The position numbers and the translations under genes were made by a program. The notes beneath the pieces are model-generated. The model had not been told where the DNA came from. It did not search any database and worked only from the letters and a program-made list of their open reading frames with translations. From NCBI GenBank assembly GCA_902478645.1, contig CABSLV010000010.1, forward strand, positions 1-64,000: a DNA stretch of 64,000 bases, in the 5' to 3' direction. Positions 34,246-43,097 of this stretch are shown here, in pieces; position 1 is the stretch's first letter, and every line of letters starts with the position of its first letter. The stretch comes from an uncultured Flavobacteriales bacterium (GTDB taxonomy: Bacteria > Bacteroidota > Bacteroidia > Flavobacteriales > UBA1820).

Positions 34246-35669
34246 AATTCCTCTCGAAACATACAGCAGCCATAGGGCTGCTCCTGCTGCTGGCCAGCAT
34301 CGGCCTGTCCTCGTGCATGGTCGGCAAACGCTATACGGCCCCCGATCTGCAACTACCCCAAAGTTTTGCACCCGACCGGGCGGACTCCCTGACCCTGGCC
34401 GATGTGCAGTGGTGGGAAGTCTATACCGACACGACGCTGCAAAAACTCATCCGCAAAGCCCTGGAGCACAACAAAGACCTGCTTACCGCCACCGAACGCA
34501 TCCGGGAGATGGCCTATCGCAAGCGCATCCAGACAGCCAACCTGTTGCCCGATATCTCGGCCAAAGTAGCCGGAGAACGGGAATTCGAAAACTACGGAGG
34601 AAAGGGTGAAACCGCCTCGAACACCTTCGAAGGGAAACTCCTCTTCTCGTGGGAAATCGACCTGTGGGGACACTTGCGCTGGGGACGCCAGAAGAGCATC
34701 GCGGAATATCTGGAATCCGTTCAGGCCCGCCGCGCGCTGCAAATCACCCTGATCGCCCAAGTAGCCCGGTCGTACTTCGAACTGATGGCGCTGGACAACG
34801 AACTGGAGATCGTCCAGCAGACCCTCGCCATCCGGCAGGAAGGGGTTCACCAGGCGAAGATCCGCTTCGAAGGGGGGCTTACCTCGGAGATCACCTACCA
34901 GCAGGCGCTGGTAGAACAGGCCCGTACCGCCACCCTCATCCCGGAACTGGAACGCGAGATTGCCGCCACGGAAAACGACCTGTCCCTGCTTACCGGAGCC
35001 TATCCCGGCGGGGGCATTCCCCGGGGAACGCTTCCCCAAGGGGAATACCTTCCCGAAAAACTCCCGGTAGGGCTTCCCTCCACCCTGTTGCAACGCCGTC
35101 CCGACCTGATGGAGGCCGAGCAACGCCTCATCGCGGCCAACGCTGCCGTAGGCATGGCCTACACCGATCGCTTTCCCCGGCTCGTCTTCTCGGGAGTTTA
35201 CGGTTTGGAGACCGACGTATTGAGCGCCCTGTTCAAGTCGCCGTACGGACTGATCGGCGGCGATCTCCTCTCGCCGATCTTTGCCGCCGGAAAAAAGAAA
35301 GCTGCCTACAAAGCCGAACAAGCGGCCTACCAACAAGCTGTCTATCAATACGAAAAGAGTGTGCAGAACGCTTTCCGGGAAGTCAGCGACGCTATTGTGG
35401 CCTACAACAAGGCCCGCGAGGCGCACCAGTTGAAGCAGCGTTTGGAACAGTCGGCCAAGAAATACATGGAGCTGGCGCAGTACCAATATATCAACGGGGT
35501 GATCCGCTACCTGGACGTATTGGATGCCCAGCGGGAATACTTCGATGCGCAGACCGGTCTGAGCAACGCGGTTCGCGACGAACAGATAGCCCTGGTACAG
35601 CTCTACAAGGCCTTGGGCGGTGGTTGGAATCCCGAAGACGATCCCCAGGAAAAGGGACAAAAATCCTGA
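34242..35669 (+). CDS. Outer-membrane efflux factor lipoprotein (OprM/NodT type)
   Basis: A 475-residue outer-membrane channel lipoprotein (GLSSCMVG, Cys25). The repeated halves of the TolC-like fold are visible as ALEHNKDLLTATERI near residue 70 and LPSTLLQRRPDLMEAEQRLIAANAA near 280. It completes the tripartite efflux pump and is coupled to the permease by a four-base overlap. A 35-base gap separates it from the promoter region of the cation diffusion facilitator. Confidence 0.93.
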   Translation: MKFLSKHTAAIGLLLLLASIGLSSCMVGKRYTAPDLQLPQSFAPDRADSLTLADVQWWEVYTDTTLQKLIRKALEHNKDLLTATERIREMAYRKRIQTANLLPDISAKVAGEREFENYGGKGETASNTFEGKLLFSWEIDLWGHLRWGRQKSIAEYLESVQARRALQITLIAQVARSYFELMALDNELEIVQQTLAIRQEGVHQAKIRFEGGLTSEITYQQALVEQARTATLIPELEREIAATENDLSLLTGAYPGGGIPRGTLPQGEYLPEKLPVGLPSTLLQRRPDLMEAEQRLIAANAAVGMAYTDRFPRLVFSGVYGLETDVLSALFKSPYGLIGGDLLSPIFAAGKKKAAYKAEQAAYQQAVYQYEKSVQNAFREVSDAIVAYNKAREAHQLKQRLEQSAKKYMELAQYQYINGVIRYLDVLDAQREYFDAQTGLSNAVRDEQIALVQLYKALGGGWNPEDDPQEKGQKS

Positions 35670-35728
35670 TCGATCTCCGCTACGCAAGGAGGGGCGATGA
35701 AGGATGTTCCTCGAAAAGAGAAAAGAAG

Positions 35729-35736
35729 TATCTTTG
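35729..35736 (+). promoter_or_regulatory. Promoter -7 element of the cation-efflux gene
   Basis: TATCTTTG on the plus strand. It lies 31 bases before the ATG at 35767, which supports that start over the in-frame ATG at 35704. Confidence 0.65.
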
Positions 35737-35766
35737 TACTCGACAATATCTTTGCTTCGATTTCTC

Positions 35767-36690
35767 ATGACACACGAACATCACCACCATCATCACCATC
35801 CTACTCTGACTTACGACCAGACGACGGGCCGGAATTTCATCCTCGGGATCGTGCTCAACCTGGCCTTTGTGCTGATAGAAGCAGGGGCAGGCCTATGGCT
35901 GGGGTCGTTGGCGCTGCTCTCGGACGCCGGGCACAACCTCAGCGACGTCTTTTCGCTGCTGCTGGCTCTGCTGGCTTTCCGGATGATGCGCATCCAGCCT
36001 TCACAGAAATACACCTATGGTTACAAGCGGATGACGATCCTCGTCTCGCTGGTCAATGCCCTGCTGCTGTTTGTGGCCGTAGCCGCCATCCTGTGGTCGA
36101 GCGTGGAAAAGATCCTGCACCCTTCCCCCGTCCAGGGAGATGTGGTAGCCTGGGTGGCCGGTATCGGGATATTGGTCAATGCATTTACAGCCTATCTGTT
36201 TTTCAAGGGAAAAGACCACGACCTGAATGTCAAGGGTGCTTACCTGCACATGGCTGCTGACACGTTGGTGTCGGTAGGGGTGCTGGTAGCCGGCGTGGTA
36301 ATCCAACTGACGGGATGGTACATCGTCGATCCGCTCATCGGGATCGTAGTGGGCGTGGCCATTCTGTTTTCCTCGTGGGGACTGTTGTGCGACAGCATGA
36401 CCCTGACCCTGGACGGGGTGCCGCGGGGCATCGACCCGAAGAAAGTCAAACAGACGATGCTGGACCAGAAAGGGGTCATCGGGGTGCACCACCTGCACAT
36501 ATGGGCTTTGAGCACGACGGAAAACGCCCTCACGGCGCACGTCGTGGTGGACGATCTGGCCGAAGAGAAAGAGATAAAACACGCGGTCAAGGACGCTTTG
36601 GCCGCTGTGGGGGTACAACACGCAACGCTCGAGTTGGAAAAGAGCGGGGAGTGCGCCGAACAATCGCACGATATTTACTGCAACGATTAA
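35767..36690 (+). CDS. Cation diffusion facilitator metal transporter
   Basis: A 307-residue CDF-family transporter exporting Zn2+ or a related divalent cation. The N-terminus is His-rich (seven consecutive His at residues 5-11). The TM2 metal site is ALLSDAGHNLSDVFSL and the TM5 site is HMAADTLVSVGV. The C-terminal cytoplasmic domain has HHLHIWALSTTENALTAHVV. The start at 35767 is set by the promoter. It is followed 16 bases later by a small exported protein, probably in the same transcript, which ends at the terminator 37241-37271. Confidence 0.93.
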   Translation: MTHEHHHHHHHPTLTYDQTTGRNFILGIVLNLAFVLIEAGAGLWLGSLALLSDAGHNLSDVFSLLLALLAFRMMRIQPSQKYTYGYKRMTILVSLVNALLLFVAVAAILWSSVEKILHPSPVQGDVVAWVAGIGILVNAFTAYLFFKGKDHDLNVKGAYLHMAADTLVSVGVLVAGVVIQLTGWYIVDPLIGIVVGVAILFSSWGLLCDSMTLTLDGVPRGIDPKKVKQTMLDQKGVIGVHHLHIWALSTTENALTAHVVVDDLAEEKEIKHAVKDALAAVGVQHATLELEKSGECAEQSHDIYCND

Positions 36691-36706
36691 AAAAACACGC
36701 CATACG

Positions 36707-37216
36707 ATGAAAAAAAACTTCCTGCTTCTCCCGGCTACCTTGGTAGCCTTGCTGTGTGAACCGAGCGAGGCTCAAACGGTCTCCACGGGGATGGTTGCCT
36801 CGTCTTCGGAGAGCCTTCCGGCTGCCTTCCAAACCTATCCGATGCGGTTTTCCGGAGCGTCGGAGGTCCTGCGTACCGATGTGGGTGAGAATCGTTCCTC
36901 GCTGGAGGCGATTTCGGAGAACATCCGCGAGTACCGTGCGGCGATCGACCGGGGAGAATACCGCATTCGGGTGGCTTCCAACATTGCTCCGGTGGACATG
37001 ACCGAGCAAGAGGCGTATGCGCGGGCGCGGCAAAGGGCTCTGGTGCTCAAATCGTATCTGATCTCTTCCATGGGAGTGCGGGAGGAGAATTTCTCGACGA
37101 GTGTTTCGACAGAGGGGCGTCTTACGGCCAACGATCGGTTGACGGTGGGGCTGGTGCCGGTGAAAAAAGCCGATGATTCGGCTCCGGTAGCGGTCGGCCT
37201 TCCGGCGGAAGATTGA
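36707..37216 (+). CDS. Exported protein of unknown function, OmpA-like remnant
   Basis: A 169-residue protein with a cleavable signal (FLLLPATLVALLCEPSEAQ). The stretch from about residue 80 to 125 (RIRVASNIAPVDMTEQEAYARARQRALVLKSYLISSMGV) looks like a diverged OmpA-like peptidoglycan-binding helix (RAxxVxxYLxxxGV). The usual Asp and Arg binding residues are not all clear, so the assignment is tentative. It follows the cation diffusion facilitator by 16 bases. Confidence 0.55.
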   Translation: MKKNFLLLPATLVALLCEPSEAQTVSTGMVASSSESLPAAFQTYPMRFSGASEVLRTDVGENRSSLEAISENIREYRAAIDRGEYRIRVASNIAPVDMTEQEAYARARQRALVLKSYLISSMGVREENFSTSVSTEGRLTANDRLTVGLVPVKKADDSAPVAVGLPAED

Positions 37217-37240
37217 CCTTCTTTGTCCCCAAGCATCGAT

Positions 37241-37271
37241 GCAGGCTCCACATGTGGAGTCTGCATTTTTC
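37241..37271 (+). terminator. Terminator of the CDF operon
   Basis: TGCAGG with a perfect CTCCACATGTGGAG palindrome and TCTGCA form a 12-bp stem with one mismatch, followed by TTTTT. Confidence 0.8.
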
Positions 37272-37282
37272 GTATCCAACGA

Positions 37283-37313
37283 AAAATGGGTTCGGCGCAA
37301 AGCGCCGAACCCA
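37283..37313 (-). terminator. Terminator of the SIMPL gene
   Basis: On the minus strand an 11-bp perfect stem (37313-37303 with 37299-37289, loop TTT) is followed by ATTTTTCG. It ends the SIMPL transcript, facing the CDF-operon terminator. Confidence 0.82.
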
Positions 37314-37340
37314 TCGATGCCTGGGGATCGCCCGAAACGG

Positions 37341-38072
37341 TCATTTTACCTGATACTTCAGCCGCACGGTAATGGTAGCCGTCTTCCCTTTCGACCAGGT
37401 ATTGAATGTACCCCCGTAGGAATACTCCTCGTTGGAATTTTGCGCCGTGATCTGGAACACCCCCAGTGAAGCGCTTTGCAAGTCTTTTATCTTACCCCCT
37501 GCATTTTCCACGATCTGCTGCGCCCGACGAAGCCCGTCTTCGCTCGCCTGAGCGATCATCTCCAGCTTCAGTTCCGAAAGTTTCGTGTAGTAATACTGCG
37601 GAGCCTCCGAGGAAAACTCCACCCCCTGGTTGATCAGCGAAGTAACATTGCGGGACAAACCCTCGATCCGATCCACCTCGTTCGAAGTGATCTCCACCGA
37701 CTGGGAGAGCACATACCCGTTGAAAGTCGAAGTCGATCCTCCCCCCTGATGATAGGTCGTGGTATAATCCTTGTAGAAGTTCACCGCCGAAAACACAAAG
37801 TCCGACTCCTTCAAGCCATTGTCCAGCAAATATTTTTTTACCTTTTCCGCATCGGCCTCCAGTTTCTTGTACCCCGAAGCCAGATTGAAGTCCTTTACTG
37901 AATAACTCCCTCTCCACACGATCAGATCGGAGACGAAATCCCGGGAAGCCATTCCCGTTACCGAAACGGAATTCTGTGCCTGGTTGCGGTCCTTGAAGCC
38001 ATTTACCGCCACCACCACCAAGATCACCGCCGCCACCGAAGCAATGATCACGTTCATCGTCGAATTTTTCAT
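37341..38072 (-). CDS. SIMPL-domain (DUF541) membrane-anchored protein
   Basis: A 243-residue protein with one N-terminal transmembrane or signal-anchor segment (residues ~8-24) followed by a SIMPL/DUF541 domain. The signatures are SVTGMASRDFVSDLIVWRGSYS near residue 40, a central TxxTxF region, and the C-terminal GKTATITVRLKYQV. The biochemical function of the family in bacteria is unclear (some members influence envelope stress). It is transcribed alone, between terminators and a promoter at 38109-38102. Confidence 0.88.
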   Translation of the reverse strand: MKNSTMNVIIASVAAVILVVVAVNGFKDRNQAQNSVSVTGMASRDFVSDLIVWRGSYSVKDFNLASGYKKLEADAEKVKKYLLDNGLKESDFVFSAVNFYKDYTTTYHQGGGSTSTFNGYVLSQSVEITSNEVDRIEGLSRNVTSLINQGVEFSSEAPQYYYTKLSELKLEMIAQASEDGLRRAQQIVENAGGKIKDLQSASLGVFQITAQNSNEEYSYGGTFNTWSKGKTATITVRLKYQVK

Positions 38073-38101
38073 AGCTGTCTGTATTTTATGTTGCCTTTAC
38101 C

Positions 38102-38109
38102 CAAAGGTA
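38102..38109 (-). promoter_or_regulatory. SIMPL gene promoter -7 element
   Basis: TACCTTTG on the minus strand, 29 bases before the start codon. Confidence 0.6.
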
Positions 38110-38146
38110 TACAAAAAAACATCGCTTCTTCGCAAACGCCCCGTTT

Positions 38147-40075
38147 TTATTTTCGCGTCCCCTCGGAGGCGTTCCACCACTCCCCGCAACGGAAATACCC
38201 CCGCTCGCGCATATCGCACAGCGGCACACTCCACCTGCGCGCATACTCCCGCCACCGGAAGGCATCTTCCCACCATGCGTCGCCCGCCAGCACGATTCCC
38301 GCCGGAGGACGCTCAGGCTCGGCAAATTCCCGCACCAGCAGAATCTCCTCACCCCCCGAAGTACACTCCCCCCGCCGCGGGAAAGCCCGGATCGTCCGAT
38401 CCCCGACCCGCACCACCGTCCCGCGCTCCAACTTCACCTGCCGATCTTCATCTACCGCCAACACATACCCACCGTCTTTCTTCCCCACAAAAGGATATAC
38501 CGGCCGCGCGCACAAGTATTCCACACAGCAAGCCACCCCTCCCCACAAAGCCAATGCCAACGCCCACCGCCTGCTTCTTCGCCATACGAACACCCCCGCG
38601 CAGAGTGCCCCCACCAGCAAAGCCCCGCCCAAGGACAGCCCCACACCGGACACCGCAAAAAAATCGCGCTGCGAAATCTCCGAAGCCACCCCCGTGCAAA
38701 AATCCGTCAGGACATTGTACACTCCCGCCAGCCACGGCACCTGCAGCCCTGCACACGACAACACGGTCAGCAGCCCCCCGATCGGGATCACCCCATAACT
38801 CACCAAGGGAACCAGCAACAGATTGGCCACCGGGAAAAGCAGATTCAGATAGTCGAAATAATACAGGATAAAGGGCAGCAAAGCCAGTTGCGCCGCCAGG
38901 GTCACCCCCAGCAAACGCCCCGTAAAACGCCACCCCGCCTTCCATCCCCGGCTCACCCGGGCTATCGGCCCATACGAGAGGATCACCGCCGCCGTAGCCG
39001 CATAACTCATCTGAAACCCCGCCGAATAAATATCCTGCGGTCGGAGCACCAGATCCACCCATCCCGCCAGACACAACGCACCCAAAGAAAAGTACCTCCC
39101 CTTTCCCAAACGGGAAAGCAGCAACACCGAAAACATCCACAAAGCCCTCAGGATCGGCGGGGAATACCCCGTCAGGAAACCATAGCCCCACAACAGGGCC
39201 AATACCACCGCCGTACGCAGTCCCCGACGCCGCTTAAGGAAAAAAGTCAAGGCGAAGACGATCCCCGCCACGATCCCCACGTGCAATCCGGAGACCACCA
39301 GCAGGTGCATCGCCCCGGAAAGCTGGTAGGCCTTTTTCGTCTGCGGGTCTATCGCCCCCTTGTCGCCCAGCAGCACCGCCAAGGTCAGTTCCGCCGCGCT
39401 GCGGCTCACCCCGCCGCGCATCAATGCCTCCCGCACCGCAACCCGCACCGCCTCGCGCAGCGCACTTCCGGAAAACTCCTCCCGGCCCACGACCCGGTAT
39501 CCCGCATCGCGCAACTGCCCCACTACGCCCTTGTGCCGTTGGATACTCCGGAAATCCGGTTCTCCCGCCCAAAGCGCCCCCTGCAAAGGCAACAGCACGG
39601 CCCGCCCCTCCACCCGATCGCCCACTTCGAGCGTATCGGACAACGGTACCGCCATCGTCCAGGCATATTCCCGCGGGAGACACCCTTGCCGCCCGGCACA
39701 AAACTCGTCCAACTGGACATACCGCACCTGCTTTCCCCCATAGGAGGGCACTTGAGAGACCCGCGCCGTATATTCCACCGGCTGATACCACGGCAACGCC
39801 TCCTGCACCGCATCCATCCGGGAGAAGTAAAGCCCCCCGCGCCAGCCTCCGGCAAAGAACACCGCCAAGACCAAAGCCAGCCCTACCCCCGAGCCCGTGC
39901 CCAGGGACTTGCTCCCTTTGGAAAAATACAGGAATATCCCCGTCCCCGCCGTCAGCAGTGCCGCCAAACCCCACAGCACCACGGGCAACCCTCGGCACAG
40001 AAGCACCCCGAGGGCCATCGCCGCAAAAAACACCGCTGTGGCATATCGCTGCATGAGGACACCGATTTGATGCAA
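38147..40075 (-). CDS. comEC: ComEC/Rec2-family competence channel protein
   Basis: A 642-residue ComEC-like membrane protein. The N-terminal DUF4131-type domain is at roughly 15-175. The competence domain contains GDKGAIDPQTKKAYQLSGAMHLLVVSGLHVG (about 250-280) and the polytopic helices to about 530. It ends soon after, without the full C-terminal metallo-beta-lactamase domain of the Bacillus protein, as in other Bacteroidota forms. Its role in single-strand DNA uptake is known in other phyla; no other competence genes are nearby. The start may be 40075 or the in-frame ATG at 40054. It follows lpxB by 45 bases. Confidence 0.88.
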   Translation of the reverse strand: MHQIGVLMQRYATAVFFAAMALGVLLCRGLPVVLWGLAALLTAGTGIFLYFSKGSKSLGTGSGVGLALVLAVFFAGGWRGGLYFSRMDAVQEALPWYQPVEYTARVSQVPSYGGKQVRYVQLDEFCAGRQGCLPREYAWTMAVPLSDTLEVGDRVEGRAVLLPLQGALWAGEPDFRSIQRHKGVVGQLRDAGYRVVGREEFSGSALREAVRVAVREALMRGGVSRSAAELTLAVLLGDKGAIDPQTKKAYQLSGAMHLLVVSGLHVGIVAGIVFALTFFLKRRRGLRTAVVLALLWGYGFLTGYSPPILRALWMFSVLLLSRLGKGRYFSLGALCLAGWVDLVLRPQDIYSAGFQMSYAATAAVILSYGPIARVSRGWKAGWRFTGRLLGVTLAAQLALLPFILYYFDYLNLLFPVANLLLVPLVSYGVIPIGGLLTVLSCAGLQVPWLAGVYNVLTDFCTGVASEISQRDFFAVSGVGLSLGGALLVGALCAGVFVWRRSRRWALALALWGGVACCVEYLCARPVYPFVGKKDGGYVLAVDEDRQVKLERGTVVRVGDRTIRAFPRRGECTSGGEEILLVREFAEPERPPAGIVLAGDAWWEDAFRWREYARRWSVPLCDMRERGYFRCGEWWNASEGTRK

Positions 40076-40120
40076 AAACTGGTTGAAAAAGGGAAAGTTC
40101 TCCTTTCCGCACCGGCCCCC

Positions 40121-41260
40121 TTACCGGCACTCCGTCTGCTGATCCTCCTCCTGGTGCAAGAACCCCACGATGGCCTCCGCCGCCCGCTGCGAAGCACCCC
40201 CGTCGCCCAGCATATGCCGGATCGAAGCAAAATCCTCCAACATCTTCTCCCGCGCCTGCCCCGAAAGGATCCGTCCCAGTTCCCGGGATAGATTCCTCGG
40301 GTTCATCGCCCCTTGGATCAGTTCCTTGACCACCTCCCGGCCGGCAATCAGATTGACCAGCGAGATGAACGGCACCTTGACCACCATTCGCCCGATCAGG
40401 TACGACACCGGCGAACCCTTGTAGCACACCACTTCCGGAATACCCAGCAAGGCCGTTTCCAAAGTCGCCGTCCCCGAGGTAACCAACGCCGCATGCGACA
40501 CCGAAAGGAGATCGTAGGTACGCCCCGTTACCCGTTTTATCGGTCGGGAAGCGAGCAGACGGTCGTACAATTCCGCCGGCTGCACCGGCGTAGCGGCTAC
40601 CACAAACTGATACTCGGGATACACATCCGCCATTCGGGCCATCACGGGCAACATCGCCCGGATCTCCTGCGAACGGCTGCCGGGCAGCAGTGCTACCACC
40701 GGCCGGCCGTCCAACCCCTCTCCCCGCCGGAAAGCCTCGGGATCGGGCGCCGAGCGCCGAGCCAACGCATCCAACAGCGGATGTCCCACGTATTCCACCG
40801 GATAGCGGTGGCGGCGGTAAAAATCTTTTTCAAAGGGAAGGATCACCAGCATACGGTCCACATTGCGGCGGATCGCCTTCACCCGTCCTTCCTTCCAGGC
40901 CCACACCTGCGGCGAGATGTAATAGACCGTCCGATACCCCTTCTGCCGACACCATTTGGCGATCCGCAGGTTGAAGCCCGGATAGTCCACCAGGATCACC
41001 GCATCGGGCGCAAAAGCCTCGATGTCTTGCTTGCAAAAACGGATGTTGCGCAGGATGGTACGCAGGTTGGCCACCACCTCGACAAAGCCCATGAAAGCCA
41101 GGTCGCGGTAATGCTTGACCACTTCGGCTCCCGCCTGTTGCATCAGGTCGCCCCCCCAGGCGCGTATCCGGGCCTGCGGATCGGCGTCCTGCAGGGCACG
41201 CACCAGGTTCGACCCATGGAGGTCTCCGGAGGCTTCGCCGGCTATGATGTAGTATTTCAT
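40121..41260 (-). CDS. lpxB: Lipid-A-disaccharide synthase
   Basis: A 379-residue GT-B glycosyltransferase joining UDP-2,3-diacylglucosamine and lipid X in lipid A synthesis at the inner membrane. Family signatures: YYIIAGEASGDLHGSNLVRAL at the N-terminus, VILVDYPGFNLRIAKWC near 90-107, YYISPQVWAWKEGRVKAIRR, and GSRSQEIRAMLPVM in the C-terminal half. It lies 13 bases after surE. Confidence 0.95.
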   Translation of the reverse strand: MKYYIIAGEASGDLHGSNLVRALQDADPQARIRAWGGDLMQQAGAEVVKHYRDLAFMGFVEVVANLRTILRNIRFCKQDIEAFAPDAVILVDYPGFNLRIAKWCRQKGYRTVYYISPQVWAWKEGRVKAIRRNVDRMLVILPFEKDFYRRHRYPVEYVGHPLLDALARRSAPDPEAFRRGEGLDGRPVVALLPGSRSQEIRAMLPVMARMADVYPEYQFVVAATPVQPAELYDRLLASRPIKRVTGRTYDLLSVSHAALVTSGTATLETALLGIPEVVCYKGSPVSYLIGRMVVKVPFISLVNLIAGREVVKELIQGAMNPRNLSRELGRILSGQAREKMLEDFASIRHMLGDGGASQRAAEAIVGFLHQEEDQQTECR

Positions 41261-41273
41261 CGGTATCCCCAGA

Positions 41274-42071
41274 TCAAAGTTTCCAATCCCGCAGGGAGTC
41301 CATCGCCCGGTAAGCCGTCAGGTCGAACGTTACCGGTACGATCGAAGCATATCCGTGCGCCAAAGCCCATTCGTCGGTATCCTGGCCCGTGTCCATGCAC
41401 TGTGGATGTCCGACCAGCCAGAAATAATTGTCCTCCCCGCGCGGGAAAGCTCTGCGCTCGAACTCCTGCGCCCAGCGGGTTTTCGCCTGCCGGCAAACCT
41501 TCGCCCCTTTGATCGGGCCGGTGGGGAAATTGACATTCAGTACCGTTTCCGCCGGAAGTCCCTGTTCCAGCATACGGGTGCAGAGGTGAAGGATCGTCTC
41601 GTCCAGCGGGGAAAGATCCATCGAAGTATCATGGTCGCACAGGGAAAACCCCGCCGAAGGGATCCCCTCGATCCCTCCTTCCAGGGCTGCGGCCATCGTC
41701 CCGGAGTAGATCACGTTGATCGCGGCATTCGACCCGTGGTTGATGCCCGAGACACACAGATCGGGCAGGCGTTCGAGCAGTTCGTTTTTGGCCAGTTTTA
41801 CGCAGTCCGCCGGGGTGCCCGAGCAGGCGAACTCCCGTACGGCCCCATCCCGGGGTGGGCATTCCCGATAGGTGAGGATATTGTTGATCGTGATGGCATG
41901 TCCCATCCCACTGCGCGCCTTCTGGGGAGCGACGACCCAAACCTCCCCCAGGCGGCTCATCAACTGCACCAGATGGCGGATGCCGGGGGCTTCGATGCCG
42001 TCGTCGTTGGTTACCAGGATCAGCGGCCGGGATGCGGCCGATTGTTTTTCTTCTTTCAATGCTTGCTTCAT
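41274..42071 (-). CDS. surE: 5'-nucleotidase SurE
   Basis: A 265-residue SurE survival protein, a metal-dependent nucleoside monophosphatase. The N-terminal LVTNDDGIEAPGI has the paired Asp metal ligands (near residues 22-23), and GINHGSNA follows near 113. I set the start at 42071 (MKQALKEEKQ), overlapping the end of the polyprenyl synthase gene by four bases. A longer in-frame reading runs through that gene and is not used. Confidence 0.93.
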   Translation of the reverse strand: MKQALKEEKQSAASRPLILVTNDDGIEAPGIRHLVQLMSRLGEVWVVAPQKARSGMGHAITINNILTYRECPPRDGAVREFACSGTPADCVKLAKNELLERLPDLCVSGINHGSNAAINVIYSGTMAAALEGGIEGIPSAGFSLCDHDTSMDLSPLDETILHLCTRMLEQGLPAETVLNVNFPTGPIKGAKVCRQAKTRWAQEFERRAFPRGEDNYFWLVGHPQCMDTGQDTDEWALAHGYASIVPVTFDLTAYRAMDSLRDWKL

Positions 42072-43048
42072 ATTTTCCGTTCGGTGCAGTAACGCACCAT
42101 TTCTTCCAGAGAGGTCCGTGCCTGCGAGGACGGACACTGCGAGAGGATGTCCATGGCCCGGTCCTTGAACGCATTCATCTTCGCCTCGGCGTATTCCAGT
42201 CCGCCGTGGGAGCGCACGAAGTCGATCAGTTCCCGGACGCGTTTCTTGTCCTTGTTGTGCCGCTTTACGATGTTCACCATCCATTTGCGCTCGTCCTTGG
42301 ACACTTGGTTGAGCACGTAGATCAGCGGAAGGGTCATTTTCTGCTCGCGGATGTCGATGCCGGTCGGTTTGCCGATCTTCTCCTCGGTATAGTCGAACAG
42401 GTCGTCCTTGATCTGGAAAGCCATCCCGCACAGCAGACCCAATTCCCGCATCCGGTCCACCGTCGCCTTGTCCGCCCCCACCGAGATCGCCCCCACGGCA
42501 GTGCAGGCCCCGATGAGCGAAGCGGTCTTTCCCCGGATCACATCGTAGTAAACCTCCTCGGTGATGTTGAGCCGACGGGCTTTCTCGATCTGGAGCAATT
42601 CTCCCTCGGACATCCTTTTGGCGGTATGCCCCACCTCGCGCAACATGTCGAACTCGCCGTAATCCACCGCCAGGGTCAGCGCCTGGGTCAGCATGTAGTC
42701 GCCCACCAGGACGGCGATCTTGTTTTTCCACACGGCATTGACCGAAAAAAAGTTGCGCCGCCGGTCGCTCTCGTCTACTACGTCGTCGTGTACCAGCGAA
42801 GCGGTATGCCCCAACTCGATCAACGTCGCCGCCCGATAGGTCGCCTCGGGCAAGGGAGCTTCTCCGCCCAGCATCTTGGCGGTCAGGAAGACGAACATCG
42901 GGCGCATCTGCTTTCCTTTCCGCCGCACGATGTAGTACAACACCCGGTCCAACAACGGAACGCCCGAAGACATCGCGTCGCGGAATTTTTTTTCAAACAC
43001 ATCCATTTCGGCCTCGATCGGCCGGCGTATCATCTCGACTGCACCCAT
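42068..43048 (-). CDS. Trans-polyprenyl diphosphate synthase
   Basis: A 326-residue E-isoprenyl synthase of the IspB/octaprenyl type, which makes the side chain of menaquinone. The first Asp-rich motif is DDVVDESDRRR (near residue 90) and the second DDLFDYTEEKIGKPTGID (near 217). Chain length cannot be read from the sequence. It is downstream of rlmN (49 bases) and coupled to surE by an ATGA overlap. Confidence 0.93.
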   Translation of the reverse strand: MGAVEMIRRPIEAEMDVFEKKFRDAMSSGVPLLDRVLYYIVRRKGKQMRPMFVFLTAKMLGGEAPLPEATYRAATLIELGHTASLVHDDVVDESDRRRNFFSVNAVWKNKIAVLVGDYMLTQALTLAVDYGEFDMLREVGHTAKRMSEGELLQIEKARRLNITEEVYYDVIRGKTASLIGACTAVGAISVGADKATVDRMRELGLLCGMAFQIKDDLFDYTEEKIGKPTGIDIREQKMTLPLIYVLNQVSKDERKWMVNIVKRHNKDKKRVRELIDFVRSHGGLEYAEAKMNAFKDRAMDILSQCPSSQARTSLEEMVRYCTERKI

Positions 43049-43097
43049 AGACTTGTTTTTCCCTGCATTTTCCCTGCGGGGAAAGGGGTAAAGATAA